Shown: positions 30,126-42,245, counted from the stretch's first letter. The stretch is 64,000 nt of DNA from Methanobacterium sp. ERen5 (GCA_024167805.1 CP099988.1:1372001-1436000), one strand, 5' to 3'. Made by a program: numbers and translations. The notes: generated from the letters alone by a model not told the origin.

Positions 30126-31040
30126 ATGGAAGAATACGATATCATCATAATAGGTGCAGGTCCCGCAGGCTTAACTGCAGGCATATATGCAGGCAGAGAA
30201 GGTTTAAAATCTACTGTAATTGAGAAAAATCTTAAAGGCGGTAATGCAAATATGGCTCCAGTCATCTTAAATTACCCTGGTTACAAATCAATTCCCGGCA
30301 TGGAACTTTTGAAGAAGATAGCTCAACAAGCAGAAAAGTACACTGAGATCAAAGAGAACGAGGAAATAACGAAAATTGAGAAAGTTGATGAAAAGTTCAA
30401 GATTGAAAGCTCCAAAAATGAATATTTGACCAAATCCTTAATATTCTGCTCAGGAACAACCTATCGTAAGATTGGAGTTGTAGGGGAAGAAGAATATGTT
30501 GGTCGAGGAATTTCATACTGTTCAATATGCGATGGCATGCTATTCAAGGGCAGAGATGTTGTTGTTGTAGGTGGTGGAAACTCTGCAGCAGAACACGCAC
30601 TCCATTTAAATGATATCGGGGTGAATGTTAAATTAATTCACCGGAGAGGAGAACTTCGAGCTCAAAAGTACCTTCAAGACAAACTTAGGGATGAAGGTAT
30701 ATCAATCCTGTGGAATACAATTTTAAAGGAAATTAAGGGAAATATGTTTGTTGAAAGTGTTGTGCTGTACAACAATAAAACCAAACAAGAACAGGAATTG
30801 AAGGTTAATGGAATATTTATAGCGGTTGGAGAAGTACCAAACAGCCAAATAGCAAATGATCTGGGTGTTGAAATTGATGAATTGAACTACATTGTGGCAG
30901 ACAGGGATCAAAAAACCAACATTCCTGGAGTTTACACAGCCGGAGACATTACTGGTGGCGTAAATCAGTTAGTTGTAGCATGTGGAGAAGGCGCAGTTGC
31001 AGCAGTTAATGCTTACAGCTATATCAAAAGGATGGAGTGA
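30126..31040 (+). CDS. trxB: Thioredoxin reductase
   Basis: A 304-residue flavoprotein: FAD motif IIIGAGPAGLTAGIYAG at the N-terminus, redox-active CSIC (about 131-134), nucleotide motif VVVVGGGNSAAEHALHL and the FAD-closing GVYTAGDITGG. The ATG at 30126 follows AGGTG; a GTG/TTG-led longer form is less likely. In methanogens such enzymes may use F420H2 rather than NADPH; HRRGELRA in the second Rossmann domain keeps an Arg pair that would suit NADPH, so the donor is open. Confidence 0.9.
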   Translation: MEEYDIIIIGAGPAGLTAGIYAGREGLKSTVIEKNLKGGNANMAPVILNYPGYKSIPGMELLKKIAQQAEKYTEIKENEEITKIEKVDEKFKIESSKNEYLTKSLIFCSGTTYRKIGVVGEEEYVGRGISYCSICDGMLFKGRDVVVVGGGNSAAEHALHLNDIGVNVKLIHRRGELRAQKYLQDKLRDEGISILWNTILKEIKGNMFVESVVLYNNKTKQEQELKVNGIFIAVGEVPNSQIANDLGVEIDELNYIVADRDQKTNIPGVYTAGDITGGVNQLVVACGEGAVAAVNAYSYIKRME

Positions 31041-31079
31041 AACAACCATCTTTTTTATAAATATTGGGGAAATTTTATC

Positions 31080-31916
31080 ATGAAAGTACGTTTTGGACCT
31101 GCAGGTCGTCCCATAAATTTTTCAGGCAATGCTAAAGATGCATGTGCGTATATTAAAGCTGAAGGTCTGGATGCATATGAGTATCAAGCCACATATGGAG
31201 TTAAAATATCTCAGAGCTCTGCAAACGATCTTAAAAGCAGTTCCAAATCAGAGGGTGTTTTGGTTTCAATGCATGCTCCATACTACATTAACTTATCCTC
31301 AAACAAGGATGATGTGATTGAACGATCTATCCAACGACTTGTACAATCTGCAAAGGCTGCAGAATGGATGGGAGCCTACAGAATTGTTTTCCATCCGGGG
31401 TTCTACACCACATATACACCTGAAGAAGCATTAGTTAGGTGTAAAAACGCAGTAACAGATATTTTGGAAAAGCTGGACTCGTTAGGTGTGAAAGATTTTT
31501 GCTTTGCACCTGAAACAACTGGTAAAAAGTCTCAACTTGGAAACTTGGATGAAATAATAGAACTGTGCAGATCATTTGATAAATTCCAGCCTACCGTGGA
31601 TTTTGCCCATGTTCATGCAAGAAATGGGGGTAAAATAGTCTCTAGGAATGATTATGCGGGAATATTTGAAAAACTTGAAAATGAACTGGGAATAAATTGT
31701 TTACATTCTCATTTCACCCATATAGAATACACGGACGCAGGTGAGAGAAAACACCATATTCTAGGTGATCATAACTATGGACCACCACTTAAACCGTTTA
31801 TCGAAGAAATTATAGAATGTGGATGGAAGGTTACAGTTATATGTGAGAGTCCACTAATTGATCAAGATGCGATAGTGATGAATGATCTCTACACAGACTT
31901 AGTGAAATTAGAATAA
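31080..31916 (+). CDS. nfo: Endonuclease IV family AP endonuclease
   Basis: A 278-residue TIM barrel of the endonuclease IV family: [75 protein letters not shown] and VICESPL supply the His/Glu/Asp ligands of the zinc cluster. It cleaves DNA at abasic sites. GGGGAAATT lies upstream of the ATG. Together with xth the window has two AP endonucleases. Confidence 0.88.
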   Translation: MKVRFGPAGRPINFSGNAKDACAYIKAEGLDAYEYQATYGVKISQSSANDLKSSSKSEGVLVSMHAPYYINLSSNKDDVIERSIQRLVQSAKAAEWMGAYRIVFHPGFYTTYTPEEALVRCKNAVTDILEKLDSLGVKDFCFAPETTGKKSQLGNLDEIIELCRSFDKFQPTVDFAHVHARNGGKIVSRNDYAGIFEKLENELGINCLHSHFTHIEYTDAGERKHHILGDHNYGPPLKPFIEEIIECGWKVTVICESPLIDQDAIVMNDLYTDLVKLE

Positions 31917-32155
31917 AATGAAATATTAAATTCTGGATGATTTTGATCTATAATCTGAATATAAAAAATTTCTCAAACCAACTTTTTCTATGATAACTTT
32001 TTTATCGTTTGCATTACACATTATGTTCATAACAAACTGATGAAAAATTGATCTAAAAACAAGAACTCAAGAGTTCAAACTGATCAAATTTATAAAATTT
32101 TTAACTAACAAAAAAATAAACTATATAATCAACGTAATTAACGGTAGGTATCCTA

Positions 32156-33277
32156 GTGAAACTGAATAATATAACTCCTGATCCTTTGGTATCAGACAAA
32201 AAATCATTAAAAAATATTAATGAACCTAATAAGGATGCTAAATTGGTTGTACTCCAATCAATAGGCTATCCTTTCCTATGTAACTTGGTTGAAAATCCCA
32301 AGATAGAAATATTCGACAAAGAACTCTTTGAATTGTATGCAAAGGAACAGTGGGAGGGATCTGTTGTTTACGAAGGATCGTTCCTATTTGACCAGAAACT
32401 ACTACCAGACTTTGCATTTAAAATAGTTAAGGTCCATCCAGATAATTCCAAGATCACCTCAAAAACATCCATTCTTCTGGTGGAGGTACCAGAATCAGCT
32501 GAGATCAAGAAGGTAGAATCCAGCGTCAAGATGGAGGATGTTATAGGTCAAGAAAGGGCAAAAACCAAGTGTAAAATTATCACCATGTACTTGAAGGAAC
32601 CTGAAAAATTCAAGGAATGGGCACCAAGAAATGTTCTTTTCCATGGAACTCCTGGAACCGGAAAAACCATGCTTGCAAAATCCCTTTCAAACGAACTCAA
32701 TGTTCCACTCTATTTGGTGAAGGCCACAAGTTTGATAGGTGAACATGTTGGTGATGGGGCCAGACAGATACACGAACTATTTGAAATGGCAGCTGCAAAT
32801 GCACCTTCAGTTATTTTCATAGATGAAATGGATGCAATAGGCCTTGATCGAAAGTTCCAATCGTTAAGGGGTGATGTTTCAGAAGTTGTGAATGCTCTTC
32901 TTACAGAGATGGATGGCATAGATCACCACAAGGGAGTGGTAACCATAGGTGCAACCAACAATCCTCATTTGATTGACTTTGCAATCAGAAGCAGATTTGA
33001 AGAAGAAATAGAATTCACACTGCCTGGTGAAAAGGAAAGAAAAGCAATTCTTGAACTTTACATTGGTACGCTGCCACTAAAAACAGATTTTAATATTGAA
33101 AAACTTGTTAAATGTACAAAGGGTATGTCCGGTAGGGATATTAAGGACAGGGTTTTGAAGGTTGCGCTCCACAAGGCCATATTTGAAGACCAGGAGATCA
33201 TAACATGGGATCACTGTAAGTACGCCTTAAAGCAACATAAAATCAAATTGAATGAACCAAAGGGAATGTTCGCTTAA
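32156..33277 (+). CDS. AAA-family ATPase (proteasome-regulator-like)
   Basis: A 373-residue protein. Residues 1-125 are a domain I do not recognise. The AAA module begins at [17 protein letters not shown], with Walker [11 protein letters not shown] (about 162-171), Walker [12 protein letters not shown], sensor 1 GATNNP, the arginine finger in AIRSRFEEE and a C-terminal lid. It resembles AAA proteins of the p97/proteasomal ATPase group, with one ring domain. The start is GTG with TAGGTAT upstream. Its substrate is unknown. Confidence 0.82.
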   Translation: MKLNNITPDPLVSDKKSLKNINEPNKDAKLVVLQSIGYPFLCNLVENPKIEIFDKELFELYAKEQWEGSVVYEGSFLFDQKLLPDFAFKIVKVHPDNSKITSKTSILLVEVPESAEIKKVESSVKMEDVIGQERAKTKCKIITMYLKEPEKFKEWAPRNVLFHGTPGTGKTMLAKSLSNELNVPLYLVKATSLIGEHVGDGARQIHELFEMAAANAPSVIFIDEMDAIGLDRKFQSLRGDVSEVVNALLTEMDGIDHHKGVVTIGATNNPHLIDFAIRSRFEEEIEFTLPGEKERKAILELYIGTLPLKTDFNIEKLVKCTKGMSGRDIKDRVLKVALHKAIFEDQEIITWDHCKYALKQHKIKLNEPKGMFA

Positions 33278-33400
33278 ATATTTATGATTCCCTTTACCCA
33301 TTCAAACAATTTAATAGTATACTTTTTTTCATCTTTTAAGAAGTTTTTAAAGACAATTTTTATAAGTAATAAAATGGTTTAGTAATTAGGAGGATTAGTA

Positions 33401-34129
33401 ATGGGGCGAATGAGTATTAAGGATATAATCATCGATTCATTGAAATATTCTGCCTCTGACTTGAAAATTCTTCTTTTGTTGGGCATTGTGCTGGTTATTG
33501 CAGATCTTGGTGACGAACTTGCCTTTCTTGGAGATATATCTAATACAGTCAAATTAACAATATCTGTTCTGGTTATTTTAATTGCAATTTTTGAAGCGGG
33601 ATACGTGTTCAGAATAATAGAAGATACAATCAAAGGATCCAGTAGTTTACCCAAACTCAATGATTTTAAGCGAATGTTTATTCATGGATTAAGTGAAATC
33701 ATCCTGATCTTTATCTACCTCATTGTTCCAGTTGCACTGGTCATGATTTTATATGTGTATTTCTTCGTTGGTGACAATATTGACGACTTAACTGTTTTTT
33801 CAGGACTGATACTAATCCTCATAATATGTTTTGCAGTGGCCATACTCTCCTTGTTTCCAGCTGTAATGCTTCACAGGGCCAATAATAACACTGATATCCG
33901 ATCAAGTTTTGATATTCCAGCAATTTACCACAAAATCCTGAGAGTGGGAATTAAAAGACTGCTAATTGTATATTCTGCCATTATTCTCTTAGTTGCAATC
34001 ATAAGGGCGGTTATTGTACCTAACATGGATGGGATCGTACCGTTATTCATAGGAATAATCTCAGATATGTTAATAGCACCGTACCTGTTAATATTCACAT
34101 CAAGGGTACTGGGATTACTCGATAATTAG
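33401..34129 (+). CDS. DUF4013 multi-pass membrane protein
   Basis: A 242-residue hydrophobic protein with about six membrane helices (for example ILLLLGIVLVIADLG, LTISVLVILIAIFEAGYVFRI, IILIFIYLIVPVALVMILYVYFF) and the motif AGYVFRIIEDT..G...LP.LNDF typical of DUF4013. Function unknown. AGGAGGATTAGTA gives the start. Confidence 0.8.
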   Translation: MGRMSIKDIIIDSLKYSASDLKILLLLGIVLVIADLGDELAFLGDISNTVKLTISVLVILIAIFEAGYVFRIIEDTIKGSSSLPKLNDFKRMFIHGLSEIILIFIYLIVPVALVMILYVYFFVGDNIDDLTVFSGLILILIICFAVAILSLFPAVMLHRANNNTDIRSSFDIPAIYHKILRVGIKRLLIVYSAIILLVAIIRAVIVPNMDGIVPLFIGIISDMLIAPYLLIFTSRVLGLLDN

Positions 34130-34194
34130 CAAGTGAAACTCTTTAATTTAAAATTAGTAAGATGTATTGGGTTAGGATTAGTTAGCAATTTTTT

Positions 34195-35435
34195 TTAATT
34201 TGAATCGAAGTTTTTGAATTTAATATCGGTAACTTGGTTATTGAAAAGGGTTTCAGCAGCTTTTATGGTTGTTTCATCCCCATTTTCTGCGGCTTTTTTA
34301 AGATTTCTGATAACATCGTTAAAAATTCTTTCCACAAGGACTCTGGTAAGGTTGTCAACAACTTTTTCACTGCCATTCATATCTCCAAGTATCTTAAACG
34401 CTTTTTGAGTCTCTAACTTCCTAATGTTTTCAGCAGAAATTCTGATTTTAGATATGATGGGTTCAACTTCTAGTTGTTTAATGGATCTCTTCAACAGGAT
34501 CATCTCTTCTGCCACGATCTCCTCGGCATCACAGGCTTCAGCTTGCCTCATTTCACGACTTCTTTGTGCTATACTTCTTAAATCGTCGATGTTGAAGAGT
34601 TTAACTCCCAGTTCTGCTACTTCTTCTTCGATGTCTCGAGGATTTGCGATATCAACCATTACCATTGTTGAAAGATTTTCGCTTGGAACTACTTCTGAAA
34701 TTTTGTCACAGGTTAATATTGGGTGAGGTGCTCCTGTTGCACTTATAACAACATCAGCATCTTTAATTGCTTCATCGAGTTTGTCAAAATGTATTGCTGA
34801 TCCACCGAGTTCCCTTGCAAGTTCAACAGCCCGGTCATGTGTTCTGTTGGCAACAACTATTGCTTTCAATTTTTTTCTACCAGTGCCTTAGCAACCAGAG
34901 TTCCCATTTTACCTGCACCAATAACCAAAACCTTCTTGCATTTAAGGTTACCATGCACATTTTCTGCAAGTTCAACAGCAGCTGATCCAATGGATAATGA
35001 CCCTTCATTAATTTTAGTCTTCTTACGAACAACTTGCCCTACATGAACAGCTTTCGTAAAGATGGTTTCAAGCATTTGACCACAACACCCATCTTTGACA
35101 CTCCTATTTTTGGCATCTTTTATCTGCCCGAGTATCTGATCTTCCCCAATGATCATGGATTCTAAACCTGAAGAAAGTCTAAGAAGGTGTTCAATGGCAT
35201 CATCATTAGAATCAGTAACAAAATTTTCTATTAAACTTTTATCAGGGTATTCATTTAACACTAAATATATTTCTGCCCGGTTACAAGTTTTTAACTCCAC
35301 ATATTCTCGTACATCATAAGTTGTTATGATCTCTTTAAACACGATCCCGAGTTGTTCGCTTGATTTTTCCATCTGGTTGATGTCTGCGGTTTTATGATCA
35401 ACCCTGATATTTAGAATCAATTTTCTTTTCTCCAT
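34195..35435 (-). CDS. hemA: Glutamyl-tRNA reductase (one apparent frameshift)
   Basis: HemA reduces Glu-tRNA to glutamate semialdehyde, the first step to siroheme, cobamides and F430. The N-part has the catalytic-cysteine motif [31 protein letters not shown] and the NADPH loop [14 protein letters not shown]. The frame breaks at the run 34870-34876 (seven As on the coding strand); an eighth restores [20 protein letters not shown]. The rest has [13 protein letters not shown] and the dimerisation helices. Corrected size is about 413 residues. It sits 42 bases after sirC in a tetrapyrrole gene pair. No clear ribosome site before the ATG. Confidence 0.9.
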
Positions 35436-35477
35436 GAAATTAATAATGTTATAAGAATTACAGATCAGAGTTGGATA

Positions 35478-36104
35478 TCACATTGGATTAATGGTATCTA
35501 TGATCGTAGATGCATGTCGTTTGGCAGATTCCAAATCGCCTTTGTTTAACAATTCTTTAATTTTTAGATCCTCTAAAATTATGTAAAGATATTCCCTTCG
35601 AGTTTTCTGATCATCAATATTTTGTTTTAAGATGTTTCTAGCATAGTATTGTAGTTCAAGTTGGTATATATCCTCAGGTTTTATTACTTTTTGGATCTTT
35701 TTTCTTAACTCCTTTGACATGAGAGGGCTCTTCCCACCAGTAAATATACATATTTGTACATCGCCTATGAAAAAAGATGATGGTACAATGAGATTTCCAT
35801 CATTTGGATTATCTGCCCGGTTAATTAGTTTGTCTCCGGACATTTCTCCAACCTTGTAATTTAATTCATGATCTCCAGAAGCTGCAACAACAATATCTGC
35901 CCAGTCAATCCACAGACCAAGTTCATCAATGGTTTTTACAATGGCTCCAAGTTGAACAAGATCATCATTCACATGATCACCCATTAAAACAACTTTGGCG
36001 CCAGCATCTAAAAATCTTTCACATCGTCTGGATCCAACCTCCCCTGAACCTACAATCAAAACTTTTTTATCTGCCATGTTGAGGTAGAGAGGAGTCCAAC
36101 CCAT
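35478..36104 (-). CDS. sirC: Precorrin-2 dehydrogenase / siroheme synthase
   Basis: A 208-residue protein with the NAD-binding start [54 protein letters not shown] and [15 protein letters not shown], the pattern of Met8/CysG N-terminal domains. It oxidises precorrin-2 to sirohydrochlorin and may insert iron. Sirohydrochlorin is the branch point to siroheme and coenzyme F430. The ATG at 36104 follows GGAG; a shorter start at MADKKV is possible. Linked to hemA downstream and marker 9 upstream. Confidence 0.87.
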   Translation of the reverse strand: MGWTPLYLNMADKKVLIVGSGEVGSRRCERFLDAGAKVVLMGDHVNDDLVQLGAIVKTIDELGLWIDWADIVVAASGDHELNYKVGEMSGDKLINRADNPNDGNLIVPSSFFIGDVQICIFTGGKSPLMSKELRKKIQKVIKPEDIYQLELQYYARNILKQNIDDQKTRREYLYIILEDLKIKELLNKGDLESAKRHASTIIDTINPM

Positions 36105-36105
36105 C

Positions 36106-36582
36106 CTATAACTCCAAATCTTTCATTTTAAGCAGTTTAGCTGCTTTTTTAACGTCATTATCGCATTCCTTTAATACTTGAAATGCTTCTTCTTCTGAGA
36201 CGTTGAAGGTTTCAGCAAGTGCAACAACACTTTCCTTGGTGTTTGATTCTGGTTGTCCTACTAACTGTTCGGATAACTGTTTTTTAAGGTCCATATATTC
36301 ATCAACACTCATATCGATCCTTCTCATAACCATGTCCCTTAATGGGCATGGTTTTGAAGGTTTACAACACCATACAAGTGAACCGAAGCAGGTTCCTTCT
36401 CCTTGACCAAGTTTGGTTTCTTCTCCAAATTTCTCTTTAATTTCTACGTATTTTTGTGCAGTCAGTTCTGCATCTTCAAGTGCGTATATTACTGGACAGG
36501 GTTTAACTGGTGGACAGCAAAATGATAATGCCCGTTTGTCCCCTCCCCTGCATACATGTGATGGTGAATCTTCCCATGCCAT
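36106..36582 (-). CDS. Methanogenesis marker protein 9-type protein
   Basis: A 158-residue protein. The Cys-rich part, [27 protein letters not shown] followed by [19 protein letters not shown], matches my recollection of the methanogenesis marker 9 domain. The C-terminal 40 residues ([33 protein letters not shown]) form a UBA/NAC-like helical domain. The cysteines suggest metal binding. The role is unknown, but the gene is four bases behind atwA, whose product activates methyl-CoM reductase. GGAGGAATAA gives the start. Confidence 0.7.
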   Translation of the reverse strand: MAWEDSPSHVCRGGDKRALSFCCPPVKPCPVIYALEDAELTAQKYVEIKEKFGEETKLGQGEGTCFGSLVWCCKPSKPCPLRDMVMRRIDMSVDEYMDLKKQLSEQLVGQPESNTKESVVALAETFNVSEEEAFQVLKECDNDVKKAAKLLKMKDLEL

Positions 36583-36586
36583 TATT

Positions 36587-38187
36587 TTATTCCTCCGTAA
36601 GCATCTTTTCTTTTTCTTTTGGAGTTAAATCTTCAACAATTTCTACTGGATCGCCTATTTTCAAAATTTTCCCGCCACGCATGAGTGCAGCTCTATCACA
36701 AACATCCAACACGAAATCCATATCATGTGATATGATTACGAATGTTTGGTTGAGTTCGTCCCTAGCCCTCTGTATTGAATCTGTAACTTGAACCCTTGTT
36801 ATGGGATCCATGGTACCTGTAGGTTCATCTAAAATAATAATGTTCGGTTCCTTGATCAATACTTGGGCTAAAGCTACCCTGTGGCGTTCTCCCCCACTAA
36901 GTTCATCGGGATATTTAGTAAGTAAACTGTTGGCATATTCTTCATCAAAACCAACAGCCTTTAACACATAAATAGCTTTCATCTTTGCGAATTCTGCTGG
37001 AAGTTCGAGACTTATGGCCTCAGTTAGATTTCCTAGCACGTTTCTGTGGGGATATAAACTGTACTCCTGGTGCAAAATTCCAAGGTAAGGAATGACACGG
37101 CCTCTACCAAAGGGACCTTTCTGTGTCATGTCGATCCAGTTTTCTCCCAATTTAACTTCAATGTTCCCGTTACTGGGTTCAGTCAATCCATACAATATTC
37201 GCGATAGTGTGGTTTTTCCTGCTCCGCTTAAACCAACTATTCCAAATATCTCACTTTCCCCAATTTCCAGATCAATTCCGTCAACAGCCTTTACAACACC
37301 CCTCTCAATGGAGTAATAGTGCTTTTTCACTCCGTCCATCTTTATTATGGGTCCTCCAGTTTTGTAGACTTCCTTTTTTCGGGTAGTGGGACTTGATCCA
37401 TGAACTTTTTAACAACAGTATCGGGATCTCCTTCAACAATAATTTCTCCCTTTTCAAGCCAGATTACATGGTCTGACAATTTTTTCATTACTTCTGGCCA
37501 GTGGGAAGTGATGATCATGGTAGTACCCTTATTTTTCACTCCTTCGATCAAAGCTTGATGCAGCAGTTCAGCTGTTTTAGGGTCGAGTGTACCTGTGGGT
37601 TCATCAGCCAAGAATAACATAGGTTCCTTGGCTATTTGTCTTGCAAGCACAACCCTCTGTTTTTCACCACCACTTAGATCTCTGGCAATATGTGTAATTC
37701 TGTGGGCCATTTGAGCCATTTCAATCAGATCAATAGCCATGTAAGTACTTTCTTCTTCATCGTGACCAGTTATTGATTTTAAAACGTTATCTATGACAGT
37801 ATCATCTTCATAAAGTGCGAAGGTTCTTTGAAGCATGATGGAAATTCTGCGCTTAATTGCAGCAAATACCTGTCTTTCACAATTCCAGAAATCAATAGTT
37901 TTTAATCCAAATTCACATCCGCACCCACATCCACAGATCTTTCCAGCTGCAGATGGAGGTTCAACCCTGAGACACTCCGGACAAATTGCAACTGTATACA
38001 AAATTTGCCCATCATCGGGTCGGTATTCTTTCATTCCACGAAGCATGTTTAGGAGTACAGATTTTCCAGAACCACTTCTTCCCAAGATACCCAAAACTTT
38101 TCCTTCGTCTATGGTCACATTCAAATTTTTCAAGATTTTAACATCATTAAAAGATTTTGAGACATTTTTAAGTTCTATAAATGACAT
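36587..38187 (-). CDS. atwA: Methyl-CoM reductase activation component A2 (one apparent frameshift)
   Basis: A tandem ABC ATPase of about 533 residues, soluble. Domain 1 has [10 protein letters not shown], a Cys-rich insert ([18 protein letters not shown]), LSGGEKQRV and [12 protein letters not shown]. Domain 2 has [19 protein letters not shown] and [12 protein letters not shown]. The Cys-rich insert is characteristic of component A2, which with ATP drives reductive activation of MCR's F430 nickel. The frame breaks at the run 37374-37379 (six As, coding strand); one more gives [19 protein letters not shown], joining the halves. AAGGTGG precedes the ATG. Confidence 0.9.
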
Positions 38188-38350
38188 TCGACCACCTTCT
38201 ATGAATTTGAGATTTTTTAGCCAAAGAATTACGTTTAATTATTTTCAGAAATATTTATTAGTAAATTATTTGATTCAAACAATATATAATTTCACGATAA
38301 ATTTTTTTACATCTTCAAACTACTTGAGAAGTTTGAAACATCACCCCATA

Positions 38351-39084
38351 TTAAATAAGGGACATGTCAAAGGGTATATTTCCTTTAATTGCGGCTCTGG
38401 CAATGGATATTCCATCTGCTCCTGAGGATAACATTTTTCTTGCAGAAACAATATCCTTAATTGAGTTGTTTCCAATGATAAATGCATTAGTGTTCTTTTT
38501 GGCCCATGTTATGAAATCATAATCAGCAGAGTCGTAGCCTGGTTTCATAGCATCTACATGAATATAATGAGCTCCAGCATCTTCAATTGCTTCTAATACT
38601 TTTAAATAGTTTACTCCCTTTACATTGGCCCGGATTTTGACAGATACTTGTTTCGAACATCCCTCAACTGTGCCGTGCACCAGGTTGTGAAGTTCATCAG
38701 GTTCGTTCATCAGGGCCTGTCCATAGCCAGATTTAACAAGTTCTACCTGTCTGCAGTGGGCATTTATCTCAACAACATCCACTTCAGGAATTTTAGATAT
38801 TTTTATGATGGGATCAGGGGTTATTGCACGAAGGTTTACAGACACTCCAACATTTTCATTGGAACCGTCTTTGATGTATTTAGCTTCACTTGTAATATGA
38901 TTTACCAAGTCATGCTCTTCTACATGGAATTCTTTCCTGCCCCTTTGAATTATTTTTAATCCAGCATCGATGGATCCTTTTTCTGCATTGTACCCTCCAA
39001 GGGTCAGAAGATCAAATCCATAATCTATCATTCCTCTGCAGAACTTTCCATCGGTTACACCGGCCATTGGCGCTAGTACTTCAA
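38351..39084 (-). CDS. DUS-like TIM-barrel protein (MJ0144 family)
   Basis: A protein of about 244 residues related to tRNA-dihydrouridine synthase-type FMN barrels: MAGVTDG, NVGVSVNLRAITPDP, VDVVEINAHCRQ, QVSVKIRANVKG, HVDAMKP, FIIGNNSIKD and SGADGISIARAAI. The N-terminus is disturbed: adding one A after TTGAA (39080-39081) yields a TTG start at 39084, seven bases behind GGAGG, and MKVLAPMAGVTDG, the expected beginning. Without it the first ATG (39067) would cut off strand 1. It follows GTP cyclohydrolase III, as MJ0144/MJ0145 do. Substrate unknown. Confidence 0.65.
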
Positions 39085-39162
39085 TGGGTTTCCTCCGTAA
39101 AATTTTTATGAAAAAAAAATTAGAATTAATTAATTCTACAAATCCAATTAATTTATTCCTAA

Positions 39163-39924
39163 CTACTCTTCATTTTTCATAACATGCACTAAATTATATG
39201 TGAACCCGCCCCTGATCTCTTCTAGAGCCAGATCTGCTAGATTTGCAGCTTTTTCTGCGGTTGGTGCTTTACCAACACCTGCTTTAAGAGCAATGTTTAT
39301 TTCATCTTCTATCTCTTCTATGATCTTAAGTAGTCCTTCAGGGTTTAACCCGTTGCACGGAGACATGAAATTGTCTCCTCCTATGAAGAAAAGAAGCGAA
39401 CCTTTTTCGATAAGTTTTTTCATTAAAAAGTGTTGGACCCGATTAACTATAAAAGAAGTATCATAGGCAGGGATAATGTCTGTTAAAGAATCTGTAATCC
39501 CGTTTATGTCTATGTGTGCTATTTGTACGAAACTTTCGTCAGCTTTCACAAGCCCATCAATGGCAAGAACTTCAGTCCTATCTTCAGACTGGGCTCCACC
39601 ATAATTTTGAAGAGCATTTGTTGCTTTGCGCTGTGCTTCATATGGAGTTTCAGCTGCTCCAACTCCCATACTTATGGTAATTGGGTATCTATTTCCTATG
39701 GATTTTTGAATCCTTTTATGATCCTCCATATCCACACCGTTTGTAACTGCAAGCATGTTATCGAAACGGGTGAAAAATACAAGTCCTCCCTTAGCTGCAA
39801 ACTGTCTTTGAAGATCTGCGTAAAGTTCTGATTGCAGAATCTGAAGGTCTGCTTCGGCCCGAGGTGTTGGTGTTACAGTCCATGGACCATAGTTATCGAT
39901 CTGAATTAGAGTCATTTGAATCAT
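39163..39924 (-). CDS. gch3: GTP cyclohydrolase III
   Basis: A 253-residue protein starting [21 protein letters not shown], the diagnostic N-terminus of archaeal GTP cyclohydrolase III (MJ0145). It has two cyclase-like halves with [14 protein letters not shown] and [15 protein letters not shown]. It opens GTP to a formylaminopyrimidine (FAPy), the entry to riboflavin and the F420 chromophore. GGGTGAAATTAT precedes the ATG, which overlaps the cofD stop by four bases, linking it to F420 synthesis. Confidence 0.92.
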   Translation of the reverse strand: MIQMTLIQIDNYGPWTVTPTPRAEADLQILQSELYADLQRQFAAKGGLVFFTRFDNMLAVTNGVDMEDHKRIQKSIGNRYPITISMGVGAAETPYEAQRKATNALQNYGGAQSEDRTEVLAIDGLVKADESFVQIAHIDINGITDSLTDIIPAYDTSFIVNRVQHFLMKKLIEKGSLLFFIGGDNFMSPCNGLNPEGLLKIIEEIEDEINIALKAGVGKAPTAEKAANLADLALEEIRGGFTYNLVHVMKNEE

Positions 39925-40826
39925 ATAATTTCACCCAAACTAATTTTGGCTAACATCATTTTATCACCGATGTTCTTCATGTTGGTGTTTGTTACTACTG
40001 CCTCTGGTATTAGTCTTTCTATTTGATCTTTGTAGTCGACATCTTCGAGGTCAATAATGAACTTGTCTAAAAATTTAGAGTACATTTTTGCAACACCAAA
40101 ACATGATACATCATGTCCTAATGCATTCATAAATTTTGCTGCAGGCCCACTAACAGGAGAATTTCCTATTATTGGGGAAATACCTACAACATAAGCTTTT
40201 TCAAGAGTTTTAACCACATTTTTCATGGATATAATTGGCCATAAAGAGGTTATGGGGTTTGAAGGCCCTAAAATAACCATTTCAGATTCTTCAATAGATT
40301 CAATTAGACCAGGTGATGGTTCGACTTGGTTGTAGAAAATATCTTTAACATGAGGTTTTCCCTGTTTTTCAATGAGAAATTCATGAAATTTCATTTCACC
40401 TTGGTCTGTAACGATGGTTATATTGGATTTATCGTTGCTCATGGGTTTGATTTTAGATTTAATCCCTAAAGCATTTTTCTGAATATTTACAACCGTGGAT
40501 AATGGATATTTTTCCATAAGCATGGTTTTTTGAATTTTTGTGGCCCTATCTTTGTCTCCAATTCGAAGAGTTTCAGGGCAGTTGATCTCCTTTAAAGTTT
40601 CATGGGTTATAAATGTATCATTCTCAATACCATACCAAGTTTCCGTGTTGACGATCCCTGCTAGGGTATACATTACTGTGTCAATATCTGCAGCAACATA
40701 AACCCCTGAAAAGTAATCATTTTCTAGAGTGTTGACTATGATGTTGAGATTTTTTGGATCAGAAACCTTAACAAGACCCTCTAATAATTTAGGGGTACCA
40801 GTCCCTCCTGAAAGTACAGTTATCAT
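39921..40826 (-). CDS. cofD: 2-Phospho-L-lactate transferase
   Basis: A 301-residue Cof[78 protein letters not shown] and [17 protein letters not shown]. It joins the lactyl-phosphate unit to FO, giving F420-0. The ATG at 40826 is preferred to a TTG nine bases upstream since the protein then starts directly with the MITVLSGG strand. It lies between cofE and gch3. Confidence 0.93.
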   Translation of the reverse strand: MITVLSGGTGTPKLLEGLVKVSDPKNLNIIVNTLENDYFSGVYVAADIDTVMYTLAGIVNTETWYGIENDTFITHETLKEINCPETLRIGDKDRATKIQKTMLMEKYPLSTVVNIQKNALGIKSKIKPMSNDKSNITIVTDQGEMKFHEFLIEKQGKPHVKDIFYNQVEPSPGLIESIEESEMVILGPSNPITSLWPIISMKNVVKTLEKAYVVGISPIIGNSPVSGPAAKFMNALGHDVSCFGVAKMYSKFLDKFIIDLEDVDYKDQIERLIPEAVVTNTNMKNIGDKMMLAKISLGEII

Positions 40827-40862
40827 GTTGATCAACTAGTGTTTTTTAATATAAAAACGTTA

Positions 40863-41624
40863 TTATCTAAAAATATCAAATTTCTTGGGTCTTAGAATTG
40901 GTTTAATATCTGAGGTGGTGGATCTCAATTTTTCAACGTATTCCACACCCCGTATTATTACAACTGGCAACCCCTCATCTGCTTGGCCCATCACAATGGA
41001 AGCTGCTGCTGATAATTCATCTGCAACAGCTATGGTGGTTGTTTTAAGTTCTCTCTCAAAGAGATCCTTTTCTCCTTGTCTGTTCCAAACTGGAGTTATG
41101 CCCGATACTCCCAGTGAAACCCCAACTGCACCTTCCCTGAATGGACGGCCTTGGGTATCAGATAATATTACAGCTACCTCTTTTCCTGTAGCAGCCTCAA
41201 TAGTTGTCCGAATTTGGGAAGCACTCTTATCTGAATCCTGTGGAACTGGTTTTAAAAATCCAGTTTCTACATTGGACTCATCGATACCTGCATTTGCACA
41301 CACAAAGCCCTGTTTTGTCTCGGATATTATGAAGTTAGGCCCTACTTTGATAATTTCTACAGATTCATCAATTATTGTTTGAACGATCCTAGGATCCTTC
41401 GATGTTTTTTCGGAAATTTCTAGGGCTTCTTCGCTGATATCTATTGAATCCAGTTTTATTAAGTTTCCTTCAGCCTTTGAAACCACAGTTTCTGCAACTA
41501 CAAAAACATCATGGTCCATTATTTCAAGACCCTCAGATTCTGCAGCTTCGATGATGATGGTTCCAACATCATCTCCTTGACTTATCATTGGCATGTTTTT
41601 AATGCCAATGAGTTTCACACACAT
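40863..41624 (-). CDS. cofE: Coenzyme F420-0:L-glutamate ligase
   Basis: A 253-residue CofE with DHDVFVVAETVVSKAEG, CANAGIDESNVETG, ILSDTQGRPFREGAVGVSLG and DELSAAASIVMGQADEG. It adds glutamates to F420-0 using GTP. The start is set by AGGTG six bases upstream. It follows purO by 18 bases and precedes cofD by 36, so purO-cofE-cofD-gch3 form one expression unit. Confidence 0.93.
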   Translation of the reverse strand: MCVKLIGIKNMPMISQGDDVGTIIIEAAESEGLEIMDHDVFVVAETVVSKAEGNLIKLDSIDISEEALEISEKTSKDPRIVQTIIDESVEIIKVGPNFIISETKQGFVCANAGIDESNVETGFLKPVPQDSDKSASQIRTTIEAATGKEVAVILSDTQGRPFREGAVGVSLGVSGITPVWNRQGEKDLFERELKTTTIAVADELSAAASIVMGQADEGLPVVIIRGVEYVEKLRSTTSDIKPILRPKKFDIFR

Positions 41625-41642
41625 TTCTACACCTGTTAAAAT

Positions 41643-42245
41643 TTATATTGAACTCAAGTTCCATTTATCTGTTCCAAATGCAGCTGCAGAAGTCACAGGA
41701 TTGGTAAATTCACTGAATTTTCCCTGGTCCATGATGTACTGTGCTGCTTCCTGGGCATTCTTTGCTTCGTACTTCACTGTTTTCGGTTTAACCTGTTCAT
41801 AAGTTGAAATGTATGCACAGGTTCCCTTTTCAAGTTTTTCCACGATCAGATCTTCATGGGTAACTATTCCAATGTAGGAATCTCCACCAAGGGTTGTGAC
41901 TCCTGCTATTCTAGGGGTGTTGAAATCATCCTTTTCATAGTCCATTGAAAGTAAGGATAAGGCCATCGAATCCCTAATATTCATTCCAGATGCTATTTTA
42001 TCTGCAATTACGTCAGTGTGACCTCCGTTTGATACCACTGCCTTATCCTCAATGATTCTGATTGAATTGTATGCTATGTATGGATTTTTAAAAACATCCT
42101 TTTCATTTCCTTCTGTGGGAACTATGGAGACTCTGTCTTCAAATGTTTTTGCGGTTCTGTTTGGAAAAGATCGGCTTGAAACCCTGTAAGCCACAAAATT
42201 TCCAGTTTCTGCTGTTCCTAATGCTAAAATTCTTCCTAAATACAC
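41643..42245 (-). CDS. purO: Archaeal IMP cyclohydrolase
   Basis: A 200-residue Pur[47 protein letters not shown] and [12 protein letters not shown]. It closes FAICAR to IMP, the last step of purine synthesis in methanogens and some other archaea. Start is GTG with AGGTGA upstream. First gene of the cofE/cofD group. Confidence 0.93.
   Translation of the reverse strand: MYLGRILALGTAETGNFVAYRVSSRSFPNRTAKTFEDRVSIVPTEGNEKDVFKNPYIAYNSIRIIEDKAVVSNGGHTDVIADKIASGMNIRDSMALSLLSMDYEKDDFNTPRIAGVTTLGGDSYIGIVTHEDLIVEKLEKGTCAYISTYEQVKPKTVKYEAKNAQEAAQYIMDQGKFSEFTNPVTSAAAFGTDKWNLSSI

Noticed and set aside
39067..39085. ATT as start codon of the DUS-like gene, six bases behind GGAGG
   Set aside because: One missing A gives a TTG start and the expected MKVLAPMAGVTDG beginning, in line with the other base losses. 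ATT remains only a fallback.
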